NCBI RefSeq assembly: GCF_000426285.1
Contig: NZ_AUFB01000013.1
Coordinates: 1-64,000, forward strand
Reading direction: 5' to 3'
From: Rhizobium leucaenae USDA 9039
Lineage (GTDB): Bacteria; Pseudomonadota; Alphaproteobacteria; Rhizobiales; Rhizobiaceae
Length of the DNA: 64,000 nucleotides
Below the pieces are notes generated by a model that saw nothing but the letters and a program-made list of their open reading frames with translations, searched no databases and was not told the DNA's origin. The position numbers and the translations under genes are program-made. Of the stretch, positions 43,734-52,453 are shown in pieces. Within the stretch, counting starts at the first letter, position 1; each line of letters begins with the position of its first letter.

Positions 43734-44132
43734 ATGCCGATCCTCGGATCTTGCCAATGTAAAGCGGTACAGTATGAAGTGTCGGAACTGGACGGCCCGA
43801 TGTGGAACTGCTTCTGCCAGACGTGCAGAAAGTCCCATGCGGCCGATCATAACACTGCCGCCAAGGTGAAGAGTGAGAACTTCAAGCTGATTTCCGGCGA
43901 GGACGTCCTTCACAGCTTTGAGTCGACCCCTGGAAAACTGAGGTGGTTCTGCTCACGGTGTGGTTCGCACGTTTATGCCGAACGGCCTGCCAACCCTGAG
44001 ATGAAGGTGCTGCGGGCAGGCACTTTTGACACTGATCCTGGTTCGGTTCCTATGTCCAACGTCTGGCTGTCCCACGCCAGGCCGTGGCTTGCTCACGACC
44101 CCGCGAAGGAAAACTTCGAAGAGTTCCCGTGA
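43734..44132 (+). CDS. GFA/CENP-V-type zinc-binding protein
   Basis: 132 residues; ATG 43734 follows AAAGGA. Zinc-binding cysteines are seen in GSCQCKAVQYEV, CFCQTCRK and FCSRCGSHV. The GFA family was named for glutathione-dependent formaldehyde activation, though many members are simply zinc-dependent carbon-sulphur lyase-like proteins. In this operon it may remove a reactive C1 or aldehyde by-product. Overlapping proximity (2 bases) with the aminotransferase indicates co-transcription; the last gene of the operon. Confidence 0.8.
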   Translation: MPILGSCQCKAVQYEVSELDGPMWNCFCQTCRKSHAADHNTAAKVKSENFKLISGEDVLHSFESTPGKLRWFCSRCGSHVYAERPANPEMKVLRAGTFDTDPGSVPMSNVWLSHARPWLAHDPAKENFEEFP

Positions 44133-44494
44133 TCTCCACGGTTGCGCGCGCCAAGGGCCGATCGACGATGAGTTCGATCTGCCCGCTTCCCCAGCGGGGA
44201 AGGCTGGATGATCGAATGGCACTTGCCGCGTTCGACGCGCGGAGGTTGGGATGTTCCGTATGCCCCAATCAAAACGGTTGCCTCTTCGGATTACCGGACA
44301 CCCTCAATAGTGCTTTGGTCCTGTCCTGATCGCGATGGCTGCCACATCGCTTCAGATCGGGCGGAACTCCGCTCGAGAACCTCCGACCGACGTCAGTTGC
44401 GTGACAACATGCTTTTGGAACTTTGAGGGCGTCGAGCGACCAACCGGTTTCATCGAAATCAACCCGACATCCCGATATGGGCATGGCGGCACTA
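44133..44494. other. Intergenic region before second operon
   Basis: About 360 bases before the operator at 44495. CTTCCCC-AGC-GGGGAAG (44186-44202) forms a strong short hairpin at the end of the first operon but lacks a T-run. Open frames look like chance sequence. No gene is recognised. Confidence 0.45.
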
Positions 44495-44523
44495 TTGACA
44501 GATTATCAGACAATCTGTCATTC
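44495..44523 (+). promoter_or_regulatory. GntR-type operator/promoter of the ABC-RibB operon
   Basis: TTGACA at 44495-44500, then the near-perfect palindrome AGATTATCAGACAATCT at 44500-44516. Extended arms TGACAGATT/AATCTGTCA (9 bp) span 44496-44520. A weak -10 TCATTC follows at 44518-44523. The first gene begins about 115 bases further, leaving a leader without recognised structure. Confidence 0.75.
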
Positions 44524-44637
44524 TGTAGTTCACTGAGCGAGTTCTCGGAGCGTTCAAAGACGGCAGTCACAATCGGCAAGAGGCCCGGGCATCGGATGTC
44601 CTGGCGCGATCTGCTGCTGCCTAAAGGGAGGATGGGC

Positions 44638-46197
44638 ATGACGAAAGACGTCGCCGTAAGCATGACGGCCGTTGCCAAATCGTTTGGCGAAACGAAGGCA
44701 TTGAAGAAATGCGATTTTGCCGCCAAGGCAGGGGAGGTGCACGCGATCGTTGGCGAGAATGGCAGCGGCAAGAGCACCATGGCAAAGATCATGTCCGGCG
44801 TTATCGCTGCCGATGCAGGATCTGTCCTGATCCTTGGCAAGTCCATCACCTCGCCAGTCGATGCCAAAGGGGTTGGTCTCGCTACGATCTTCCAGGAAGT
44901 CCTTGTCGCCGATGAAGCGAGTGTCCTCGACAACCTTTTCGTAGGAAGCGAGGACCTGTTCTCGCTTCGGAAAGCCTCCAGTGAACGTGAAAGCGCTGCG
45001 CAAAGCCTCCTCGACCGCCTGGTGGGAAAGCCTGTCGATCTCCGGCAGAACGTCGGTGATCTTCCGCTCAGCATCAAGCAATGGATCGTTATCGCCCGGG
45101 CCGTTCTGAGGAAACCCAAGGTCTTGATCCTAGACGAGTCCTCGGCGGCACTCGATCTCGACGCGACCGTCCGCCTCCACGAAGAGATCGATCGACTCCG
45201 GTCCGAGGGGTGCGCGGTAATCATCGTTACGCACCGCATCGCCGAGCTCGTCCGGATCGCCGATCGGGCGACAATACTGAGAGACGGTTTCACTGTCGGT
45301 GTCCTTGAGAAATCCGAGATCACCGAGGCCAATCTCCTGCGCATGATGACCCCTCAAGACCGCCAGATTTCCGCCGCTGCTTCAACGTCTGCACCGGGCC
45401 TGCCGGGTGATCGCAAGGAAGCTCTTTCCGTCCATGGCGCGCGCCCCCAGGAGGCATCGCAACCGTTCGACTTCGTCCTTCCGCAGGGTTCTATCGTGGG
45501 CGTCGCGGGACTGGACGGCCAGGGCCAGGACGCCTTCGTGCGACTGGTCGCAAGGATTATCTCGCCCTTCGGAGGGGAGGTCCGGATCCTGAACAGGGAA
45601 AGCACCGGTCTCGTCAAAGTCAGCACGCTCGACGACGCCGCGAACAAGGGCATTGTGTACGTATCCGGAGACCGGAAGCGGGAAGGAATTTTCCCGCAGC
45701 AGAGCATTTTCGAGAACCTCGCCATCGGTATCTATCAGAAGAACCTGGGGCCGTTCGGTGTCATCAGGCGGAAAAAGCTGAAGCAGACGTTTGCCCGGGA
45801 GGTCGAGCGGCTCCGCGTCAAGATCGGCCACCCGGACAACCGGATTACGTCCCTTTCCGGTGGTAACCAGCAGAAGGTCCTGATCGGCCGCGCCTTCGCC
45901 AATGATCCCAGAGTGATCGTTCTTAACGACCCTGCTCGGGGCGTGGACCTCAACACCAAACGCGACCTGTATCGCGAGCTTCGGCTGTTTGCCGAAGGTG
46001 GCGGCTCGGTAATCTACCTTTCGAGCGAGATCGAGGAGTTTCTTGGTTTCGCCGATCGCGTCGATGTCTTTCACAAAGGGAGCATTCATCGCTCCCTCGA
46101 CGGCCCCGACATCAACGAAGAAACCATTCTCGCTGCAATGTTCGGCCGCTCGGTTGCCGACACCATGGAATTCTCCAAAGAGAGAAAGGCACACTGA
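44638..46197 (+). CDS. CUT2-type sugar ABC transporter ATPase (RbsA/XylG-like)
   Basis: Start ATG 44638, with GGGAGG upstream; 519 residues with two ABC modules. The first has Walker A GENGSGKST and Walker B VLILDESSAAL; its signature (LPLSIKQW) is degenerate. The second has a degenerate Walker A (GLDGQGQDA) but an intact LSGGNQQKV signature, the normal asymmetry of CUT2 ATPases. It powers import with the two permeases immediately downstream. The stop overlaps the next start (TGATG). Confidence 0.9.
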   Translation: MTKDVAVSMTAVAKSFGETKALKKCDFAAKAGEVHAIVGENGSGKSTMAKIMSGVIAADAGSVLILGKSITSPVDAKGVGLATIFQEVLVADEASVLDNLFVGSEDLFSLRKASSERESAAQSLLDRLVGKPVDLRQNVGDLPLSIKQWIVIARAVLRKPKVLILDESSAALDLDATVRLHEEIDRLRSEGCAVIIVTHRIAELVRIADRATILRDGFTVGVLEKSEITEANLLRMMTPQDRQISAAASTSAPGLPGDRKEALSVHGARPQEASQPFDFVLPQGSIVGVAGLDGQGQDAFVRLVARIISPFGGEVRILNRESTGLVKVSTLDDAANKGIVYVSGDRKREGIFPQQSIFENLAIGIYQKNLGPFGVIRRKKLKQTFAREVERLRVKIGHPDNRITSLSGGNQQKVLIGRAFANDPRVIVLNDPARGVDLNTKRDLYRELRLFAEGGGSVIYLSSEIEEFLGFADRVDVFHKGSIHRSLDGPDINEETILAAMFGRSVADTMEFSKERKAH

Positions 46198-47165
46198 TGT
46201 CGCAACGTTTTGGATTTCCTGCGCTCGACAGGTCGCTGACCGTACCGTTCGTTCTTTTCGGAGTGTTGCTCGTCGCTGCAGCCTTGCTGTCGCCGCGGCT
46301 GTTCACCGCAACCGGAATAGGCGGAGCAATCATCGTCGCAGCACCTTTGATCCTCACAACGCTCGCCCTGACACCGATCGTGATGGCAGGACGCGGTTCG
46401 GTTGATCTTTCCGTTGGCCCCTTGATGGGTTTCGTGAACGTCACCCTGATCGGCTGGCTCTCGGCAAGTGGTTACACGTCGCCACTCGCGGTGGTTTGCT
46501 GGGTGGTAGCAGTCGGCGCGCTGTACCAGTTGCTGCAGGCGCTCATCATCATCTACGTCCGGGTCGCCCCCATCATCGTCACGCTTTCCAGCTTCCTCGT
46601 CCTTTCAGGCGTGAACCTCATGGTCATGTCAAGGCCCGGCGGCGTCGCGCCGGACTGGATGATGACGTGGGGAGCAGGAACCACGATCTTATCTCCGGTG
46701 CTGATTATCGTCCTGGCGGCGTTCGCTCTTTGGGCCGTTATGCGCCGGACCACCTTTTACTCCCACCTCCGCATGACAGGCGCCGACGAACGGATGGCCT
46801 ACACGAGCGGAGTGAAAGTCGACACCGTACGCATCTGCGCCCATCTCCTCGGCGGCGTCTTCGTTGGCCTTGCCGCGCTCAGCTATACGGCATTGATCTC
46901 TTCGGGCGATCCTACCCAGGGAAGCAGCTACACGCTCCAGGCAGTTACCGCCCTGGTGCTCGGTGGCGCAAACCTGGCTGGCGGGAGAGGGGGGGCTTTG
47001 GGGTCGACGCTTGGTGCGCTGAACATGTTCCTCATCTCGTACCTGCTTTCCGCCTTCAGTTTCGGAAGCGTGACAGGGTTCGTGACGCAAATGGCTTTCG
47101 GCCTGATCCTCGTGGCATCGCTCCTCGTCAACGTATTCATGACGGCCCGGCGCCCGGCTTTCTAG
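46197..47165 (+). CDS. CUT2-type ABC transporter permease (RbsC-like), first subunit
   Basis: 322 residues; ATG overlaps the ATPase stop. It has eight to nine hydrophobic segments, DLSVGPLMG near residue 85, and a C-terminal QAVTALVLGGANLAGGRGGALGST block of ribose-type permeases. It has a paralogue at the right end of the window (63643), more than 80 percent identical by eye across the shared part. Together with the next permease it forms the inner-membrane channel. Confidence 0.88.
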   Translation: MSQRFGFPALDRSLTVPFVLFGVLLVAAALLSPRLFTATGIGGAIIVAAPLILTTLALTPIVMAGRGSVDLSVGPLMGFVNVTLIGWLSASGYTSPLAVVCWVVAVGALYQLLQALIIIYVRVAPIIVTLSSFLVLSGVNLMVMSRPGGVAPDWMMTWGAGTTILSPVLIIVLAAFALWAVMRRTTFYSHLRMTGADERMAYTSGVKVDTVRICAHLLGGVFVGLAALSYTALISSGDPTQGSSYTLQAVTALVLGGANLAGGRGGALGSTLGALNMFLISYLLSAFSFGSVTGFVTQMAFGLILVASLLVNVFMTARRPAF

Positions 47166-47177
47166 GGAGGACTTGTA

Positions 47178-48191
47178 ATGACTTTACTCGCAACGGAACA
47201 GACGATGAGCCAAACAGGACGATCGGTAAAACTGCAGCGCAGCATCGTGATTGGCTTTGGTCTGCTTGCCGCACTTCTCGTGCTGGGTACGATCCTTGTT
47301 CCGGGGTTCATCTCCCCCCGTAACGCGCGTTCGATATTGCTGCTTGCCGCTTTCCTGGGGCTTGCATCGTTGGGACAGACGCTATGTGCCATGGTCGGCG
47401 CGCTTGATCTCTCCATTCCCTATGTCATCGGGGGAGCGAACATTCTCTTCCCAAGCCTGTTGGTCACCGGCATGCCTGCCTGGCTGGCCGCAATAGTGGT
47501 CGTTATCCTGGGAGCAGCAATCGGGGTCGCGAACGGCTTTTTGAGCTTCAGGCTGCAGGGCCAGGCTCTCATCATGTCCCTGGGGGTCGGCTTCGCATTT
47601 GTCGGTGCGGTACAGCTGTACACCTCCATCGGTTCCGACTACGGCGGCACGGTTTTCGCGCCCGTACCGAACTGGCTCCGGAATTTCGCCGCGTTCAACG
47701 GGAAGACCTTCGGGCTTTCCCTGCCGCCGGTGGTGCTGGTTTGGCTGCTCATAACGCTTGCGACCATCTGGGCTCTGTACAACACCTGGTTTGGCCGCTC
47801 CATCTACGCGGTGGGGGGCAGCAGGACTGCAGCGGCACGGCTTGGCATTTCCGAAACCAAGGTCTGGACCAGCATTCACGGTATCAGTGGAGCGATGTCG
47901 GCACTGACGGGCGTATTGCTGCTCGGGTTTTCCGGCGGCGGATTCGTTGGCGTCGGAGATCCATATCTCTTCACCACCGTTGCGGCCGTTGTGATCGGCG
48001 GCACCTCGTTGCTTGGAGGCGCAGGCGGATACGGGGCAACCGTTCTCGGCGTACTCGTATTGACGGTAATGACGTCCCTGCTGGTTGGGCTGGGCCTGAG
48101 TTTTGCCGCGCAACAGGCGATCGTGGGTCTGCTGATCGTGCCGATGGTGGCCGTCTACGCTCGTACCCCGCATATCCGCAACCAGATCTGA
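47178..48191 (+). CDS. CUT2-type ABC transporter permease (RbsC-like), second subunit
   Basis: 337 residues, with GGGAGGA upstream of ATG 47178. Conserved: NARSILLLAAFLGLASLGQT, the DLSIPYVIGGANILFP segment, and TVAAVVIGGTSLLGGAGGYG. It is highly similar to the gene at 62611-63630 (about 85 percent by eye), showing a local duplication of the permease pair. Heterodimeric permeases like this occur in CUT2 systems for erythritol, xylitol and nucleosides; the substrate is unknown. Confidence 0.88.
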   Translation: MTLLATEQTMSQTGRSVKLQRSIVIGFGLLAALLVLGTILVPGFISPRNARSILLLAAFLGLASLGQTLCAMVGALDLSIPYVIGGANILFPSLLVTGMPAWLAAIVVVILGAAIGVANGFLSFRLQGQALIMSLGVGFAFVGAVQLYTSIGSDYGGTVFAPVPNWLRNFAAFNGKTFGLSLPPVVLVWLLITLATIWALYNTWFGRSIYAVGGSRTAAARLGISETKVWTSIHGISGAMSALTGVLLLGFSGGGFVGVGDPYLFTTVAAVVIGGTSLLGGAGGYGATVLGVLVLTVMTSLLVGLGLSFAAQQAIVGLLIVPMVAVYARTPHIRNQI

Positions 48192-48207
48192 TCGAAAGGC
48201 CGGCAAA

Positions 48208-48717
48208 TTGAAGATTGTCGCGATAACTGGCAATGTCTCGCGCCCCTCGAAGACGCGGGCGCTCGGGGAATACGCACTCTCGAGCGTCTCGCCCGGTCAC
48301 ACACGGTATCTGTTTGACCTGGTCGATGTTCTCCCGGTGTTGGGAACCACCCTGTGGCGTTCGGAGGCTCCTGTTGGACTCGCGAACGTTCTTGACGCAA
48401 TCCAGTCTTCAGATGTCCTCATCGTGGGCACGCCGGTCTTCAAGTCCTCGATGACCGGCCTTCTCAAGCATCTTTTCGACCTCTTCGAAATGACAGCCCT
48501 GCAGGGGAAACCCGTGTTGATATTCGCAACGGGTAAAGCCGAAGCCCATGGTCAGCACGTCGAGGCTCACCTGCGCTCATTGATGGGCTTCTTCAAAGCC
48601 GAGGTTCGCGGTGACTTCATCTATGCGATGGACGGCGACTTTCCAGATTCGGCACCGTCTGCGGAACTCCGGGAGCGGGTCGACCGCCAACTCGCTCGCA
48701 CTCTGGGCCATGTTTAG
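48208..48717 (+). CDS. NAD(P)H-dependent FMN reductase, SsuE/MsuE family
   Basis: 169 residues from a TTG at 48208. Flavodoxin-like: VAITGNVSRPSKT is the FMN-phosphate loop, VLIVGTPVFKSSMTGLLKH is the flavin-stacking segment, then LQGKPVLIFATG and GFFKAEVRGD. SsuE/MsuE enzymes feed reduced FMN to LLM monooxygenases in sulphonate metabolism. This second reductase in the regulon is of a different fold from the RutF-like one at 38959. It lies between the permeases and ribB in one operon. Confidence 0.87.
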   Translation: MKIVAITGNVSRPSKTRALGEYALSSVSPGHTRYLFDLVDVLPVLGTTLWRSEAPVGLANVLDAIQSSDVLIVGTPVFKSSMTGLLKHLFDLFEMTALQGKPVLIFATGKAEAHGQHVEAHLRSLMGFFKAEVRGDFIYAMDGDFPDSAPSAELRERVDRQLARTLGHV

Positions 48718-48732
48718 TTCAAGGAGAAGACC

Positions 48733-49524
48733 ATGAAGTTTGCTCCCATCGAGAGCGCAGTTAAAGCAATCGCCGCCGGAGAGATGATCATCGTCGTGGA
48801 CGACGAAGACCGGGAAAACGAAGGCGACATCCTGGTTGCCGCGGACAAGGTGACGAACGATCATGTTGCCTTCATGATGCGTTATGCGCGCGGCCTGATC
48901 TGCGTTCCGATGACCGGGGACCGGCTGGACGAACTGGATATCCCGCTCATGGTGGAGCGTAACTCGGATTCCATGCAGACAGCGTTCACTGTCTCAGTGG
49001 ACCTGATACAAGGCGTATCGACCGGCATTTCCGCAGAAGACCGCGCCAAGACCATCAGGGCGCTCGCTGACGCATCGACGGTGCCGGAGGACCTGTCCCG
49101 GCCGGGCCACATATTCCCCCTGCGGGCAAACCCGTCCGGTGTCCTCGGCCGCCCCGGCCATACGGAAGCCGCGGTGGATTTCGCGCGGCTGGCCGGGCTC
49201 GAGCCAGCGGGTGTCATCTGCGAAATCGCCAACGACGACGGCACTATGGCGCGTCTTCCCGAGCTCAGCGAATTCGCTGAGCGGCATGGCCTCCTCATGG
49301 TGACCATCGAAGCCCTGATCGAATATTGCCGCGAGATCGATAAAAGCGGCCTTTGTGCAGATCACGCAGCCAGGGAGGCGGCGATGGCCAATGTTTCGTA
49401 TCTGACAAGCAGACTTTCCCCGTGCCCTCAGACGGAGAGCGAACTCCTGCGTTGGTGGCCTCCGATACACGCGAAGGAAAGCGCGTTTGAAGGTGCCCAC
49501 GGGGAGCCTCGTGACGCTAACTGA
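48733..49524 (+). CDS. ribB: 3,4-dihydroxy-2-butanone 4-phosphate synthase with C-terminal extension
   Basis: 263 residues, AAGGAG before ATG 48733. DDEDRENEGD, YARGLICVPMT, RPGHIFPLRA and GHTEAAVDFARLAG are the RibB active-site blocks. RibB converts ribulose 5-phosphate into the four-carbon riboflavin precursor plus formate. The catalytic domain ends near residue 210, and the remaining ~50 residues are not RibA sequence. An extra ribB beside FMN reductase genes suggests induced riboflavin supply for the FMN monooxygenase. Last gene of the operon. Confidence 0.9.
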   Translation: MKFAPIESAVKAIAAGEMIIVVDDEDRENEGDILVAADKVTNDHVAFMMRYARGLICVPMTGDRLDELDIPLMVERNSDSMQTAFTVSVDLIQGVSTGISAEDRAKTIRALADASTVPEDLSRPGHIFPLRANPSGVLGRPGHTEAAVDFARLAGLEPAGVICEIANDDGTMARLPELSEFAERHGLLMVTIEALIEYCREIDKSGLCADHAAREAAMANVSYLTSRLSPCPQTESELLRWWPPIHAKESAFEGAHGEPRDAN

Positions 49525-49597
49525 CCATGGTTAGCTGCGCGATGATCGGGCATAACAAACCGTGAGCCACTTTATCGTCGCCACTGCTTTCCTGCTG

Positions 49598-50030
49598 AAT
49601 TATCGGCCCACGCGATGTCGCTTTAGTTCCGTTTCCCTTTTCAGTCTCCGGATGGTCGAGGATATGCTGGCCGCTCTTGGGATCATTGTCTCGCACCCTA
49701 CGATCCGCCGGGCAGAGAATTTGGTCGTTCGCCAACGACAAGCTTCAATCCTACAACACCGAACGAGACATCACGCCGGCTGTCGCGCATCGGCATCACA
49801 AGGGCTTGAACAATCGAGCGGAGAATTCGCACCAGCCAATCCGACGGCAACAGCGGATCAAGTAGCCTTTCAGGTCACAACGACTCTTGCGGCGCTTCGT
49901 CTCCATCCATGACCCGATTGCTAACATGTTCCACATCCCCCCATCACCTCACCGCGAGCCATGTCGCGAACTGGGGGCAGCAGCGATGAACCTATGGGCG
50001 CAAATCGTTTGCGCATGGCTGACAAAATAG
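49598..50030 (+). pseudogene. IS6-family transposase remnant
   Basis: Pieces in different frames match IS6-type transposases: SLRMVEDMLAALGIIVSHPT near the N-terminal region, then NTERDITPAVAHRHHKGLNNRAE in another frame, and FVSIHDPIANMFHIPPSPH at the end. The central catalytic DDE region is largely deleted and several frameshifts are present. No clear terminal inverted repeats remain. It is a degenerate insertion-sequence scar marking the right boundary of the ribB operon. Confidence 0.7.
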
Positions 50031-50295
50031 CCCCGCGTCACGGGCTCGACCCTTTGCCGTTGAGTTCACGATGCCCCGTCGAAACCACGGCGAGGGCTGG
50101 CCTCGCCAGTCAATTGCCCCGTCCATGCGTCACGGAATATGATGTTCCACCGAGAGGGACTCGCCAGGACGTTCAGTTCTCTATGCGGATTTATTCTTTT
50201 AAATCAATCTCGTAACAAAAATCAGATAAGTTCTATTATGGAACTCAACGCCCCCGGGCAATTCCAAATAGTGTCAATTGCATGCTAAAATCCCT

Positions 50296-50502
50296 TTAAG
50301 TTCTGTCACAGCGAGCTATTTCGATTTTTCGAAAAGCATCGTCGAGAGTCTCCACTTCGAGCAGTAGCAAGGCATCGTTCAAGCAGCGCTCGATATCGTC
50401 CACTCTCCTGCCCTCTATTTGGGCAATCATAGGAATCGTCTTCCCTCGTGCCAGCCATCGCAAGGATGCCATCTGGAGAGGACAAAGGTTCGATATTGTC
50501 AT
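50296..50502 (-). CDS. Small LuxR-type HTH-like protein (68 aa)
   Basis: The frame encodes LQMASLRWLARGKTIPMIAQI followed by RRVDDIERCLNDALLLLEV, which resembles the four-helix LuxR/GerE DNA-binding domain (typically LRWxAxGKTxxEIAxxL...V..H). No N-terminal sensor domain is present. It may be a genuine short HTH regulator of the kind seen in rhizobia, or the surviving tail of a larger gene in this decayed area. No obvious ribosome site is visible. Confidence 0.45.
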   Translation of the reverse strand: MTISNLCPLQMASLRWLARGKTIPMIAQIEGRRVDDIERCLNDALLLLEVETLDDAFRKIEIARCDRT

Positions 50503-50587
50503 TCTAGAACTACCATCTCGTACTCGATCGAGGCGTTAGGAATTTAGTTGATGCTCATGGACGAAGGCCAAAATTCCCTGCTTGAAC

Positions 50588-51058
50588 TCAACTGACCACC
50601 GGCCGATCGGCTCTGGGTTGCGCTTCAGGGCGGTAGTGATGGGCAGCCGTCGCCTTGGACCGCCGGCTGTACAAGCCGGGTTCTAAGCTGAAGAATATCG
50701 TTTGCAGCCTCAACGAAGCTCTCCATCGAAGTCTTGTGCTCCGGCAGCAGTCGCTTGACCAAACGTAATTCCAAGAGCAGCTTGGTCTTGTTGTTTTCGT
50801 AGTAGAGTGGAAATTTTTTGATGTTGAGGCCTTTGATGTCGTAGGACAGGTCTGGTAGGCATTATAGCTCACTGCCGTAAAATGCTGGTTGGCGCGCGCT
50901 ATGTGAATCGCATCGGCCCCATCCTCTGCGATGAAATTCACGTAGCTTTGGGAGGCGCCCCGGTGCTTGAGTGAATCAAACGTCAGTCCGGCGATCCCGA
51001 TCACACAAATGGGAACGACCAAAAGCAGCATTTTCGTTTTGATACTGATATGTGCCAT
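50588..51058 (-). pseudogene. Methyl-accepting chemotaxis protein, N-terminal remnant
   Basis: The start resembles an MCP: SIKTKMLLLVVPICVIGIAG as first membrane helix, then a sensor-like segment. The frame then shifts near 50870; the other frame reads on as FPLYYENNKTKLLLELRLVKR and LPEHKTSMESFVEAANDI, the expected four-helix sensor continuation. No HAMP or signalling domain follows. It is truncated and frameshifted, hence non-functional. It is a relic of a second chemoreceptor, not a copy of the intact one at 30076. Confidence 0.6.
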
Positions 51059-51115
51059 GAACGAGATAATTGCCCACCCTTCTTCAATATGTGGTTCAGC
51101 GCGTTGCCCATGCTG

Positions 51116-52378
51116 CTAGACCTCCTCCTTCAGCGTCTCCTTCTGGGTAATAAGGCGCGCAGAGTGGTGGCCGGAGGCAAATGCCCAAAGCCAGCTCAGC
51201 GCAACCGCCATGCGGCTCCTTGTTCCGATCAAGAAGTAGATGTGAGCAAGGCCCCAGATCCACCAGGCGATGGAGCCCTTGAGCCGCAGCCTGCCGAAAT
51301 CGATCACCGCGGAGCTTGGTCCAATGGTCGCAAGATTACCAAGATGCCTGTACTTGAAAGGAGGCGGCGCTGAGCGCTGCTTGAGGCGGGCCTTGATCAC
51401 TTGGGCGACGTATTTTCCCTGCTGCTTTGCTGCGGGCGCGATACCAGGAACCAGCATTCCCTCGCCGGTCTTAACGCTAGCGGTATCGCCGACAACGAAG
51501 ATGTCCGGGTGTTCGAAGACCGTAAGGTCGGGCTGCACGATAGCACGCCCCGCTCGATCCGTCTCCGCCCCCACCCACACGGCGGCCTTGGATGCCTGCA
51601 CGCCCGCCGCCCATATGACCGTGCGGCTCGGGACAAACTCGTCCCCAATCGATATGCCTTCCTCGGTGCAGTCGGTCACGGGCCTTCCCGTGCGAACCTC
51701 GACGCCCATCGACGCAAGGGATCGCTCGGCGTATTGCGATAACGCCTCATGAAAAACAGGCAGAATACGCGGCCCTGCCTCTACAAGAAGAATGCGCGCC
51801 GAAGTCGTATCGATGTTTCTGAATTCCTCGACAAGCGTCCTTCGAGCCAGTTCGGCGATGATCCCGGCCATTTCGACGCCTGTCGGCCCGGCGCCGATTA
51901 TCGAGAAGGTCAGCAGCCCCGCCCGCGCTTGGGGATCGGTTTCCAGCTCCGCTTTTTCGAACGCCAGGAGAAGGCGACGGCGGATCGTGGTGGCGTCTTC
52001 CAACGCCTTCAGTCCGGGCGCGAAGGGCTCCCATTCATCCCGGCCGAAATACGCGTGACGGGCCCCCGTTGCGAGAACAAGGGTATCGTAGGGAATGGCA
52101 TGGCCGCCCTTGAGCGAGACGAGCCGCTTCTCGACATCGACGCCTACGACCTCGCCAAGAAGCGTCGTGACATCTTTCCTTCCACGAAATACTGCGCGAA
52201 TGGGCCAGGCAATCTCGGAGGTCGCCAGGACGGTCGTGGCGACCTGATAGAGCAGCGGCTGGAACAGGTGATGATTGCGTCTGTCGATGATCGTGATCGA
52301 GAGGTTTGGACATTTGAGATCCTTGGCCAATTGGAGGCCGGCGAAACCACCTCCCACGATGACAACTCGATGCTCCAT
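51116..52378 (-). CDS. ndh: Type II NADH:quinone dehydrogenase (NDH-2-like)
   Basis: 420 residues with GGGAGGAC-type site before ATG 52378. Two dinucleotide-binding folds: FAD at IVGGGFAGLQLA (about 6-17) and NAD at IIGAGPTGVEMAG (about 165). VVGDTAS near the end is the FAD C-terminal motif, and a short amphipathic/hydrophobic tail (SWLWAFASG) would anchor it at the membrane. It passes electrons from NADH to quinone without proton pumping. Last gene of the operon starting at 58565; it may reoxidise NADH from the dehydrogenases. Confidence 0.87.
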   Translation of the reverse strand: MEHRVVIVGGGFAGLQLAKDLKCPNLSITIIDRRNHHLFQPLLYQVATTVLATSEIAWPIRAVFRGRKDVTTLLGEVVGVDVEKRLVSLKGGHAIPYDTLVLATGARHAYFGRDEWEPFAPGLKALEDATTIRRRLLLAFEKAELETDPQARAGLLTFSIIGAGPTGVEMAGIIAELARRTLVEEFRNIDTTSARILLVEAGPRILPVFHEALSQYAERSLASMGVEVRTGRPVTDCTEEGISIGDEFVPSRTVIWAAGVQASKAAVWVGAETDRAGRAIVQPDLTVFEHPDIFVVGDTASVKTGEGMLVPGIAPAAKQQGKYVAQVIKARLKQRSAPPPFKYRHLGNLATIGPSSAVIDFGRLRLKGSIAWWIWGLAHIYFLIGTRSRMAVALSWLWAFASGHHSARLITQKETLKEEV

Positions 52379-52453
52379 TTCGTCCTCCCGCGAGCCTTTG
52401 GAAAAAACCCGCCTCGGATCAAGCGCGTCTTTCGGTGTTGCACAATCGCAAGC

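Noticed and set aside
44186..44202. Hairpin CTTCCCC-AGC-GGGGAAG as a rho-independent terminator
   Set aside because: No T-run follows on either strand; it may end the GFA transcript, but it is not strong enough to call.
48733..49524. FMN riboswitch upstream of ribB
   Set aside because: The gene is internal to an operon with a 15-bp gap to the previous gene; no room for the aptamer and no conserved element seen.
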